Shown piece after piece: positions 1 to 11,284 of a stretch of DNA of 64,000 nt; position 1 is the first letter of the stretch; each line of letters starts with the position of its first letter. The translations under genes and the position numbers were made by a program. The notes beneath the pieces were generated by a model that searched no databases, was not told the DNA's origin, and saw only the letters and a list, made by a program, of their open reading frames with translations. The stretch is from NCBI GenBank assembly GCA_018292915.2, contig JACVVK020000053.1:1494501-1558500 (forward strand), written 5' to 3'. This DNA comes from Batillaria attramentaria. Lineage: Eukaryota > Mollusca > Gastropoda > Batillariidae.

Positions 1-534
1 ACAATGTCAACTCAGGTTCGGTTTACATGAAAACTATAAGAGCGACCATTTTCTAGTAGTGACTCTGTTCAGAGTCCGTATTCAAGCTATCTACTGCCAA
101 AAAATTGAGTGATTTAAATAAATATTACGCCTGTACACGAAAGACAACCAACTTGTCTCAAAAGGGCGATAACTCCCAAATCACTTAAGCAATCATCACA
201 CGCTTGGTTCCTCTAATGTAACATTTTGATATATTTGGATACCCCAAATTTGAAGCCATTCGGTTGAGTATTTTTGAAGAAACGGGCCTAGACACAATTC
301 ACACACACACATCCGCACAGACGGCACTCACTGAGGAGGAGAAGTGCGTTCGGAGCCCCATACGCGTCAGCATTGGAGACGCACGCTTCTTACGTCATTG
401 TCAGAGTTACACTTGCAAAATCGTCTCTGCGGGAGATCGGCAGTGACGTGCGTTTGTACCACAGATGCATGCCTATGAACGTGGAAATTTTACCCCGTCG
501 TATGATGTTGTTTTCCATTACTATGGAAACAACA
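1..534 (+). repeat. D' transposon, 3' portion, cut by the window edge
   Basis: This is the right-hand part of a repeat family called D' here. Nearly the same sequence recurs at 4072-4608, 8525-9083 and 25298-25835 in this orientation and inverted at 754-1285, 17186-17745 and 60345-60550. It ends in a hairpin, TATGTTGTTTCCAT / ATGGAAACAACATA, at about 508-536. Small ORFs inside it recur with the repeat and are not treated as genes. The left part lies outside the window. The class of element is not recognised. Confidence 0.7.
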
Positions 535-618
535 TAACAAGATGGCCACCAGCCCAATATTTTGTTTCCATTTGATCACCTGCTATCGTCACGGTCGTTC
601 TTTTGTAATGCCATGTAT

Positions 619-657
<39 letters not shown>

Positions 658-663
658 CTCTCT
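619..663. repeat. (CA)n(TC)n microsatellite
   Basis: A pure CA run followed by TC. The same compound repeat stands at the same place in the nested D' copy (2851-2917), so it belongs to the element and expands there. Confidence 0.9.
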
Positions 664-753
664 GAATGGAAACAACTGACCGGGCTGTCACCCCAATCTT
701 GTTTTTGGAAGAGAGACGTCAAGTTGTATTCTTTGAAATCTATGACGTTTTTA

Positions 754-2848
754 TGTTGTTACAACATCATAGGACGGGCTAAATTTTCCACGTTCATGGG
801 CAAGCATCTGTGGTATAAACGCACGTCACTGCCGATCTCCCGCAGAGACGATTTTGCAAGTGTAACTCTGACAATGACGTAAGAAAACATGCGTCATCGA
901 CGCTGGCATGTATGGTCCGCCGAACGCACTTCTCCTCCTCAGTGAGTGCCGTCTGTGCGGATGTGTGTGCGTGCGTGCGTGCGTGCGTGTGTGTGTGAAT
1001 TGTGTCCAGGCCCGTTTCTTCGAAAATACTCAACCGAATGGCTTCAAATTTGGGGTATCCAAATATATCAAAATGTTACATTAGACGATTCAAGCGTGTG
1101 ATGATTGCTTAAGTGATTTGGGAGTTATCGCCCTTTTGAGACAAGTTGGTTGTCTTTCGTGTACAGGCGTAATATTTATTTAAATCACTTAATTTTTTTG
1201 GCAGTAGATAGCTTGAATACGGACTCTGAACAGAGTCACTACTAGAAAATGGTCGCTCTTATAGTTTTCATGTAAACCGAGCCTGAGTTGACATTGCATG
1301 TGAACCCAGTTCAGATGCCTATTTCTCCGAAAATACTGAACCGATCGATTTCAAATTTGGGGTTTCTAAATGAATCAAGATTGTTGAATAGAAAGCCCGA
1401 TCCAGGTACGATTGCACACATGATTTGCGAGTTATCGCCCTTTTCAGAAAAAGTGGCTTTCTGGCGTTTAAAGGCGTAATATTTACCTAAACCACTCCAT
1501 TTTTTGGACATAGATAGCATCAATACGGACTCTCAACTAAGTGAATTTTGGAGGTTGTCGCTATTATACTTTTGGCGTAAGCCGTACCTGATGAAAGTGC
1601 TGGTGAACACACTTTAGATCTCAAAATCGCTCCTACTATACATAGATAATGAGCCTGGGGTGCCATAAAAAATATACAAAAAAATTAGAAAAATTCACTG
1701 CAGCCGTTATCGTCAGTTGACCCGAAAATTTGTACTCACAGCACATTTCCTCTACAAGCCACACGCCTCACAAACATCGAAGAAGAGACGCACGCGCACT
1801 GACGTAAAGTAAGTGCGTCATGTTTGATTGACGTGATGCTGTTTTTTCTTGGGGGTGTCTCGCCACTTTCTTTCCGAATTCCTCTGTTTGGAGACGTGGT
1901 GTATTTTACTTCTACTATGTCGCCATCTTCGTGCAATCGCAGAGAAGACACGGGATACAACAGAATACAACTCCAATACTTTATGAACAGAATATGCACG
2001 GAGAACAAATTCATGAAAGAAGAAGAACCCAGAACGCTGTGCAGGGCTGCTTACGTACTGAACAGGTCAGATCTAGAACATTTCTCAACTTACTGGAAGG
2101 TTCGATATGTTTCCAAGGTGACGTAATCTACTGACGTTACTGCGACAGCATGTTCTGGGATGGTCTAGAAATTATTTTGCATCGAAATGCAGTATCTTTT
2201 CGCGATCTCTACAACTTGACATGTGGAAAGCGGGAATTTCAGTGGGTTTCGTTTTTGCCACTGACTCACACTCAGAAGCATAATGCAAAGATCTTGGAAA
2301 CATAAAGATAGTTCACTTACCTCCCTTTGAGGGACAACGCGTAAGAGTTGTCTGCGCGCATTAGCGCGCATCCCGCAGATCTACGCAGTAATGGCAGTAT
2401 GGCAGAAAGCCAGAAACCACGCAAAAATTCGGGCGTGCAATGGTGTGCAGCGCCGAATTGCTGTCAGAAGCGAACACCAGGAACGGGAAAACCTTTCTGT
2501 AGATTTCCCCCTTGAAAAATAGAGGTAGGTATGCCTACGATATCGAAGTTGGAGCCAAGATCGGTATCGAAGTTGGAGCCAAGATTATGTTTTCTCCCAA
2601 ACATAACACATAGCATCACACGTGAAAACCAAAATCGCCGCATCCACGACGTGTGACTGGCGTAAATTTAGTATAGAATCCGCATGCTTGTAAAAAGTCT
2701 GTTTGTTTGACCCAACCCTACACTAGCCGCCGTAAAACATTTTAACAAAATAAACAACAAGATGGCCACTGACCAGCCCAATATGTTGTTTCCATTTAAT
2801 CACCTGCTGTCGTCACGGTCGTTCTTTTGTAATGCCATGTATACGGGA

Positions 2849-2897
<49 letters not shown>

Positions 2898-5247
2898 CTC
2901 TCTCTCTCTCTCTCTCAATGGAAACAACTGACCGGGCTTGTCAGACCAATCTTGGTTTTGGAAGAGAGACGTCAAGTTGTTTTCTTTGAAATCTATGACG
3001 TTTTCCTCATTGGGATGACGCATAATACATTTGACGTAATAACTTTGACTCGGATACAATTCTTGCAATGAAAGCAGCCCCATGAAAATTGAAGTGTTGC
3101 TGCTGCGCAGTGTAAAGATCGAATTTATACCGGCTCAATGTGTTTAACAGACAAGTCTGCGCGGCGAACGTTTTTTTCACTATGTGTTATGTCTGCTGCG
3201 CGCGCGCGCGCACAGACACACACAGACATACGCGCGCGCGCACGCACGCACGCACGCACGCACGCAGACTTGCGCGAGCCGCGTTTGTGCATGTGCTCCA
3301 TTGAGACCTATGTGGTGTTCTCTCACTCTACTATGCTATTGAGTGAGAGTCAGTGGGAAAAACAAAGCTCACTACATCAATGAAACTCCCGCTTTCCCCG
3401 TCTACAAATAGAGAACTTCCGAAAAGTGACGACACACCCCCACGTCAATCAAACATGACGTCGGCAAACTGACGCTGATACAGTTTTGCGTCAGTGCGCG
3501 TGTGCCTTTTCTGCGATGTTTGTGAGGCGTGTGGCTTGTGTAAAGGAAATGTGCTTCGAGTACAAATTTTCGAGTCAACTGACGACAACGGCTGCAGTGA
3601 ATTTTTCTAATTTTTTTGTATATTTTTTATGGCACCCCAGGCTCATTATCTATAAATGTATAGTAGGAGCGATTTTGAGATCTAAAGTGTGTTCACCAGC
3701 ACTTTCATCAGGTACGGTTTACGCCAAAAGTATAAAAGCGACAACCTCCAAAATTCACTCAGTTGAGAGTCCGTATTCATGCTATCTATGTCCAAAAAAT
3801 GGAGTGGTTTAGGTAAATATTTAGGCGCATTGAGTTTTATTTAAAGAAATGCGCCCTAGAAATACCATTTATTATTATTATTATTATTATTATTAAATAT
3901 TACGCCTTTAAACGCCAGAAAGCCAAAGGGCGATAACTCGCAAATCATGTGTGCAATCGTACCTGGATCGGGCCTTCTATTCAACAATCTTGATTCATTT
4001 AGAAACCCCAAATTTGAAATCGATCGGTTCAGTATTTTCGGAGAAATAGGCATCTGAACTGGGTTCACATGCAATGTCAACTCAGGCTCGGTTTACATGA
4101 AAACTATAAGAGCGACCCTTTTCTAGTAGTGAATCAATTCAGAGTCCGTATTCAAGCGATCTACTGCCAAACAATTGAGTGATTTAAATAAATATTACGC
4201 CTGTACACGAAAGACAACCAACTTGTCTCAAAAGGGCGATAACTCCCAAATCACTTAAGCAATCATCACACGCTTGAATCGTCTAATGTAACATTTTGAT
4301 AAATTTGGATACCCCAAATTTGAAGCCATTCGGTTAAGTATCTTTGAAGAAACGGGCCCGGACACAATTCACACACGCACACACATCCGCACAGACGGCA
4401 CTCAGTGAGGAGGAGAAGCGCGTTCGGAACAGTATACATGCCAGCATCGATGACGCAGGTTTTCTTACGTCATTGTCAGAGTTACACTTGCATAATCGTC
4501 TCTGCGGGAGATCGGCAGTGACGTGCGTTTGTACCACAGATGCTTGCCTATGAACGTGGAAATTTTAGCCCGTCCTATTATGTTGTTTCCATTACTATGG
4601 AAACAACATAAAAACGAAGATGTCAGCGACTGACAGGTGGTCTCCCCCCATATATTTCGCATGTGTTTTAGGCCTATGGAAAACATAAGTACTCTCAAAG
4701 TTCCGGAGGACGAACGAAAGATCTAGTTTGGCTTTCACTGCTGTACGTAGGCTACGCAGTGCATTTCGTTCGATGTGTTCAAGTAAAACTAGTACGGAAC
4801 ACAGAAAGATCGAATGTGCGAGAGATCCAAAGATGGACGCATCCGCTGAATACTTCCTGCTAACTCAGCATTAATCATATCTGCGACCGACGATCCAGCA
4901 GATTCTATGTTGTGATATGGTTTTACAATGGTTAGAATGAAGTTCAGCCGGATGATTTTGTTCTGTGTGTGTGTGTGTGTCAGTGCAACGTGCCGCTAGC
5001 ACAGTTCAAGTCAACGTTATTTGTAAAGTTAAAAAAAAAAAAAACACCACCGCCAACAAAACAACAAAAACAACACCAAAACCTGATGTCTGCGCCTGCC
5101 ACGTGTGTTTACTGCTGTTTGTTTACACTGCATGCAAACCTCTTGATTTTTAAGAAAAGAGTTCTGTACATACCTACAGATTTCCCCCCAACAGTATGTG
5201 AACTGGAACAAGTGCCGATGAACGTACCTGCCGCCGTATGAGTGACA

Positions 5248-5283
<36 letters not shown>

Positions 5284-6182
5284 CTGAATTTAGATGCAGG
5301 TAGACGCTAGCACAATTTAAGTCACCGTGATTTGTAAAGTTGTCAGGGAAAAAAAAAATTACGCTGTATCTGCGTCAGCCGCGTGTGTTTACTGTTTGTT
5401 TACACTGCATGCACACGTACCACTTGAGGTCTTTTTTTTTTTTTTTTGACAAGAAAGCGAAAAAAAAAAATGTTTGTTTTTCAACAGGAATACCAAAAGA
5501 AGTATTTCCCCGTTTATATTTGTCTGTTATTTGAACAATTCGGCGCAGAACACAATTGCATGCCCGGCTTTTGTGATCACTTTCCACTTTCCGCCATGCT
5601 GTCACTATAGGGGCCAGATCTAGGATGCGCGCTAATGCGGGCAGACAACTCTTCGCGTTGTCCAGCTATATGTCTCTCTTACGAGGGCAGGAGTGACGCG
5701 TCTTTCTGATTCCAAGGTCTTTGCATAATGTGTGTGTGTGTGTGTGTGTGTGTGTAGGGGGGGGGGGGGGTGCGTGCGTGCGCGCGCAAGCGCGCGTCTA
5801 AGGCGAGAGAGACAGAGAGAGGGTCTCTTCTCCGATACCAGTAAGCAATAGTCTGTCAGTCAGGTCTGCGGGAAGTAACTCTGTCAAAGGGGAACGACTT
5901 TATCACAAGAATTCATTCACCCATGTAGAACCTCGCATACGCCAAAAAGTTGTGACGTCAACCAGCTAGGCGAGCTCACACGACCTCATGTGTTTGGGTT
6001 TTTGCAAGTGCATAGAGGCACGATAAGGGTTTTCAGTACTTTCTTTATGTCAGCATGCTTGATGTCAGAGAGTTTGCGTTCCGGCGTGTGCGCGCGGGCT
6101 GCATACATGACACAACGACTACGACTGTGACTACAGCATGTCATTGAATGGAAACAACATATTGGGCTGGTGGCCATGTTGT
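754..6182 (-). mobile_element. D transposon, long form, interrupted by a D' copy
   Basis: The segments 754-2756 and 4609-6182 align in order with the uninterrupted D copy at 17186-20770, giving about 3.58 kb. The insertion splits D' sequence between GACGTTTT and CTCACTGGG; the second D' copy shows the unbroken junction near 3003. The element begins TGTTGTT and ends GGCCATGTTGT, with TA on its left. It shares about 1.15 kb with D', followed by a D-specific part (about 1850-2750 and 4613-6130). No transposase frame is recognisable. Confidence 0.6.
2757..4608 (+). mobile_element. D' copy nested inside the first D element
   Basis: An apparently complete D' copy of about 1.85 kb, ACAAGATGGCC to GGAAACAACA. 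Its insertion point is defined by the D copy at about 19185-19195, which runs straight from AATAAAC to AAAACGAAG at the matching place. It carries a (CA)n(TC)n tract at 2851-2917, CG/CA-rich repeats at 3199-3265 and an (ATT)n run at 3868-3894 missing from other copies. The terminal hairpin is at about 4578-4610. Confidence 0.65.
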
Positions 6183-6358
6183 TGCTCACTGGGATGACGC
6201 ATAATACATTTGGCGTAATAACTTTGATACAGTTCTTGCAATGAAAGCAGGCCCATGAAAATTGAAGTGTTGCTGCTGCGTGCGCAGTGTAAAGATCGAA
6301 TTAATACCGACCCAATATGTTTAACAGACAAGTCTGCGCGGCGAACGTTTTCTAACTA

Positions 6359-7181
6359 CAGTACTCCTCGCTTAACGTCACTACCGTTTAAGGTCACACC
6401 TCTGATAAGATCAATCAGGTTGCTGGTCCCGGCCAAAAGCCTTCTTTGTACCATTTGGAATTCCTCGCTTAGCGTCACCTCGGATAAGGGAAAACCTCGG
6501 ATTACGTCACCCCTGTTTTGGTTCCCAAATGGAGAAGACTACCGCTTAAGATGAAATCCATGTGATGAGAGTGGCTTCCCTTGGAAACAACACCCGGATT
6601 TGCACTGCGAGGTGAAGACGAAACAGACGATTTTTTAATTTCATTTTTATTCCATGAGATGATACCCAAAGACTGAAAATGGAAACTGGAAGGGGGGGGG
6701 GGGGGGGCTTGTTTTTGATGAACTGACGATAAAGATAGTTTACCGCAGATGCGTATACTTACAAAAGATTTTTTATTTCGTTGAGGGTCCTTTTAGATCT
6801 AGAAATTGGTACAATCTTTGTGAAAGAGATAAGAGCTGCAATGCAGGGAGCAATGTGGCCAAAGACTACGGTCTTTGATGTGGCGATATGATGGTGGTGG
6901 TGGTGATACTTACGTTGTTACAGAGGGAGGGAGGGGGGGGGGGAGAGAGCGAGAGACCTGGTTAACTTCTTAGCTTGGTCGGAAGGCAAGTTGAAGTACT
7001 TTTGCAGTTCACGAAACATCAGTGCAACCATCCCTCAACTATGTAACAGGGGCAAGATGTTTGGAGGGGGCTTGACATCTGTGGGGGGAGGGGGGGGGGG
7101 CGATCCACAGGGTTCGGAAAAAAAATAAAAAGGGGAGGGGGGGGGGGGTATATGCATTTGCGTTCGTTTGTGCTTGCGTGC

Positions 7182-7212
<31 letters not shown>

Positions 7213-7416
7213 TGTGTAGAATTACATATTTTGGCGGAAAGTCTTTCGGTCTAAAATGTGAAAAAAATGACATAATCGCCAAATATTGAGCTCCTCGGAT
7301 AAGATCAAGTTTTTTACTGGTAGTTGATCTTATCAGAGGACTGTTTAGCGTGCCCCTCGGATAAGATCAAAAAATGTTTTGGTCCCGTGGGGGGTCACCT
7401 TAAGCGAGGAGTACTG
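6359..7416. mobile_element. pogo/Tigger-like MITE, family A, copy 1
   Basis: A 1,058-bp element with inverted termini beginning CAGTACTCCTCGCTTAA, flanked by TA at 6357-6358 and 7417-7418. The paralogous D' copy near 3178-3190 reads straight through the site (CACTATGTGTTATG), so boundaries and TA duplication are supported by an internal empty site. The interior is rich in poly(G) (6693-6708, 6925-6940, 7080-7100, 7130-7150) and simple repeats. No transposase is seen. The pogo/Tigger assignment rests on TA targets and CAGT-type termini followed by a CTCGcTTAA-like motif; it is family knowledge, not a search result. Confidence 0.75.
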
Positions 7417-9083
7417 TATGTGTTATGTCAGACATACACACGCGCGCGCGCACACACTCACACGCACGCACGCACGCGCACACGCACACACAGACTCGCG
7501 TGAGCCGCGTTTGTGCTCCATTGAGACCTATGTGGTGTTCTCTCACTCTACTATGCTATTGAGTGAGAGTCAGTGGGAAAAACAAAGCACACTACATCAA
7601 TGAAACTCCCGCTTTCCCCGTCTACACATAGAGAACGTCCAAAAAGTGGCGACACATCCCCAAGAAATGCCAGTATCACGTCAATCAAACATGACGTCGG
7701 AAAAATGACGCTGATACTGCCTTTTGCGTCAGTGCGCGCGTGCCTTTTCTGCGATGGATCTGACCTGTTCAGTACGTAAGCAGCCCTGCACAGCGTTCTG
7801 GGTTCTTCTTCTTTCATGAATTTGTTCTCCGTGCATATTCTGTTCATAAAGTATTGGAGTTGTATTCTGTTATATCCCGTGTCTTCTCTGCGATTGCACG
7901 AAGATGGCGACATAGTAGAAGTAAAATACACCACGTCTCCAAACAGAGGAATTTGGAAAGAAAGTGGCGAGACACCCCCAAGAAAAAACAGCATCACGTC
8001 AATCAAACATGACGCACTTACTTTACGTCAGTGCGCGTGCGTCTCTTTTTCGATGTTTGTGAGGCGTGTGGCTTGTAGAGGAAATGTGCTGTGAGTACAA
8101 ATTTTCGAGTCAACTGACGATAACGGCTGCAGTGAATTTTTCTAATTTTTTTGTATATTTTTTATGGCACCCCAGGCTCATTATCTATGTATAGTAGGAG
8201 CGATTTTGAGATCTAAAGTGTGTTCACCAGCACTTTCATCAGGTACGGCTTACGCCAAAAGTATAAAAGCGACAACCTCCAAAATTCACTTAGTTAAGAG
8301 TCCGTATTCATGCTGTCTATGTCCAAAAAATGGAGTGGTTTAGGTAAATATTACGCCTTTAAACGCCAGAAAGCCACTTTTTCTGAAAAGGGCAATAACT
8401 CGCAAATCATGTGTGCAATCGTACCTGGATCGGGCCTTCTATTCAACAATCTTTATTCATTTAGAAACCCTAAATTTGAAATCGATCGGTTCAGTATTTT
8501 CGGAGAAATAGGCATCTGAACTGGGTTCACATGCAATGTCAACTCAGGCTCGGTTTACATGAAAACTATAAGAGCGACCCTTTTCTAGTAGTGACTCTGT
8601 TCAGAGTCCGTATTCAAGCTATCTACTGCCAAAAAATTGAGTGATTTAAATAAATATTACGCCTGTACACGAAAGACAACCAACTTGTCTCAAAAGGGAG
8701 ATAACTCCCAAATCACTTAAGCAATCATCACACGCTTGAATCGTCTAATGTAACATTTTGATATATTTGGATACCCCAAATTTGAAGTCATTTGGTTGAG
8801 TATTTTCGAAGAAACGGGCCTGGACACAATTCACACACACACAGCCGCACGCACACACATACGCACAGACGGCACTCACTGAGGAGGAGAAGCGCGTTCG
8901 GTGGACCGTACATGTCAGCATCGATGACGCACGTTTTGTTACGTCATTGTCAGAGTTACACTTGCAAAATCGTCTCTGCGGGAGATCGGCAGTGACGTGC
9001 GTTTGTACCACAGATACTTGCCCATGAAACGTGGAAAATTTAGCCCGTCCTATGATGTTGTTTCCATTACTATGGAAACAACA

Positions 9084-10950
9084 TAAAAAGACATCCATTA
9101 TCCGAGAGAGAATCAAACACAAGGATAAACTTTTCACAAGGAAACTCGGGGGGGGGGGGGGGGGGGGGGGCAGGGTGAAGGGGATTGAGTGACGAGTAGG
9201 TGGGCCGTTATTTTCAATGTTCCACCACAGTACTGTGTAGTGCCGCCTGCTAGAGTTCCATGAATTACGTTTGACGTTGTAGCGTGCTATGTCCGCTATG
9301 CTGATGCCTGAATGCTGTTTGTCAGGACGGCGGGAGACACCAACACAACACACACTAAACACGCAACGACACAAGACATGAATAACAGAAATTAAACGAA
9401 TGAGAGAATAAAGAGATAAAGTTTTAATGACTGTATTCAACAAAACAAGGGCTACAATGACTGACGGCAAAATAAAAGACATGGACCGTTTGAACGAAAG
9501 TATATCGTTCACTGTTCATGAGAGAGAGTCAAAAGATAAACGACAGAAACTAAGAGTAGTTAACAAAACAGAGTAACACACCAAGAGATGACTAACCAAC
9601 AATGAAAAATAACACTACACAACTCCGAGTTCGCAGTCCTGAATAACTGATAGGAAAAATCTAAGTGTGTGCAGCTGGAATAAATGGCGGCTTCAGCCCC
9701 TGCGGCAACTAACCAGTACGTAAAAGCCTATCACCTACCACTACACAACGAACCTATACGTACAACCGGCACTATGACTGCTTGGCCCCGTATTCTATGA
9801 ACTTCAGTAGTGCTCACTCACTCACTGGACAGCTCAGAGGAAACAGAGGACGTTTGCGCTGGTTTGGAGGTCTGCTGTCTTTGCTGAACTGACGGGGTAA
9901 ATATTTGTATTAAAATTTGTAAATAATTATTTGTATTAAAATGATTTCATTCGGTTTATTATGCACGTATTTTGTGGTTGTTTTGTAGTTTTTGTATTCG
10001 ATGAACTTAAAGTGGTTTATTATATCTGTATTCATTTGATTTCAGTTGGTTTATATTTTGTGGTTGTTTTCTAGCGTTTCTGTTCAATTGATTTCAGTTT
10101 AGTTGGTTTAAGTATTTTGTGGTGGATGTTTGATAGTGTTTTTAATTGTAAATTCTATTGCTGATGAATTTGTTATACAACCGGATTTCGGCTGATTAAT
10201 TGTGGATCGTTCGATCTCGGCTGATTTATAACTGATCTCGGATGAGTTACTATGTTTCATTTCGTTTGATTTATTATGAATTGTTTGATTTTGGTTGATT
10301 TATCGTTTATTGTTCCCAGGGTAACTTCGTATTAAACGTCAACGAAATAACGCCGTGTTGTCTTGTCTGTTACACAGAGTCGTTAGAAAGACTAGGGAAT
10401 ATTTACCCCGTTCTGCTTCTAACATCTCTACACTTCTTGTTCTTAGTTCCGAGACATCTTACTTTACATTCTCCTATAAAAAAATAAACAAGATTGTTGC
10501 CCTCTAGAGACTAGAATTACAACTAATAAAACACCACCTTTCTAAAACAAGGGAGGTAACCGCCCTGACCACTACTGATCAGAGAGCAAGGGACACTACT
10601 CTCGTAGCAAACACTGGCCGCGAGCGGGAGGGACTGTACAGTGCTGGGGAAAGAAGCGCTCTTATTGCTGTCAGTGCTAGCGCTCTCCCTGGCTGATAGT
10701 GATACCTAACTGCACACACATGCTCTACAGCATAGTCTAAAAGTACAGCTACAAAAGATTTAAGTCTAGGGCATTTTCATCACAACTGCACGTCCTTGCT
10801 TTTGCCGCCGGGTCACTTGTCTTGTCTCTTCAACATACACTGATCATTAAGCATTACATGGCTTTGCAGATTATGTATATCGTATGAAATATTTCATCGT
10901 ACCGTCATGTATCAACAGAACATGAAACAAGCCAAAGTCTGAAACAATAA
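9084..10950. other. No gene recognised; poly(G) and T-rich degenerate repeats
   Basis: Nothing codes convincingly here. A run of about 22 G starts near 9148. From about 9895 to 10330 the plus strand is a degenerate T/G-rich repeat built on words such as TTTCGGTTGATTTAT and TTTTGTGGTTG, without a fixed period. The rest is unassigned. Confidence 0.5.
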
Positions 10951-11098
10951 CAGAAATGATGAAAGGTGAAAAGAAAAAAGCGTGCAACAACTACAACCAG
11001 AACAAACCTGAAATCTGGAACGATAACAGAAATGAAGTAAATGAAAAGGGAAAAAAGCAAGCAAATGCAACTACCAAAACAACAGCAAAAAACCCAAC

Positions 11099-11101
<3 letters not shown>

Positions 11102-11153
<52 letters not shown>
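11102..11153. repeat. (CA)n microsatellite
   Basis: About 26 uninterrupted CA units, followed by an AAAAC-rich stretch to about 11190. Confidence 0.95.
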
Positions 11154-11158
<5 letters not shown>

Positions 11159-11284
11159 CACAAAAAAACAAAACAAAACAAAACAAAAACAGAGAGGCAG
11201 CGGCCTCCATGGCTCCCTTGTGACATTGGGCAAGGTCATTCAAAAGAGTATGTTTGTAAAAAAAAATCTTATCAATATCTATCA

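Larger units (their letters stand above)
537..9083 (+). mobile_element. D' copy split by two later insertions
   Basis: Three pieces, 537-751, 6185-6358 and 7419-9083, line up in order with the uninterrupted D' copy at 2757-4608. They are one D' element of about 2.05 kb, broken first by a D element (754-6182) and separately by a pogo-like MITE (6359-7416). It starts ACAAGATGGCC and ends GGAAACAACA before a TA, directly abutting the previous D' copy across a shared TA at 535-536. The interior has (CA)n(TC)n tracts and CG-rich purine-pyrimidine repeats. No protein is recognised. Non-autonomous status is inferred. Confidence 0.6.

Noticed and set aside
508..536. Helitron 3' end, suggested by the terminal hairpin
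   Set aside because: No CTRR after the hairpin and no TC start at the other end; the flanks show TA rather than insertion between A and T.
1824..2126. 100-codon ORF repeated at 7551-8006, 18291-18575 and 62639-63115
   Set aside because: It recurs with every D and D' copy and is also open on the opposite strand; no domain, frames broken differently between copies. Most likely noncoding transposon sequence, though conservation of the frame could be retested on a family consensus.
8745..9512. 255-codon minus-strand ORF
   Set aside because: It runs across the D' right end, its hairpin, a poly(G) tract giving a proline run, and unrelated flank; it is a chance frame through repeats.
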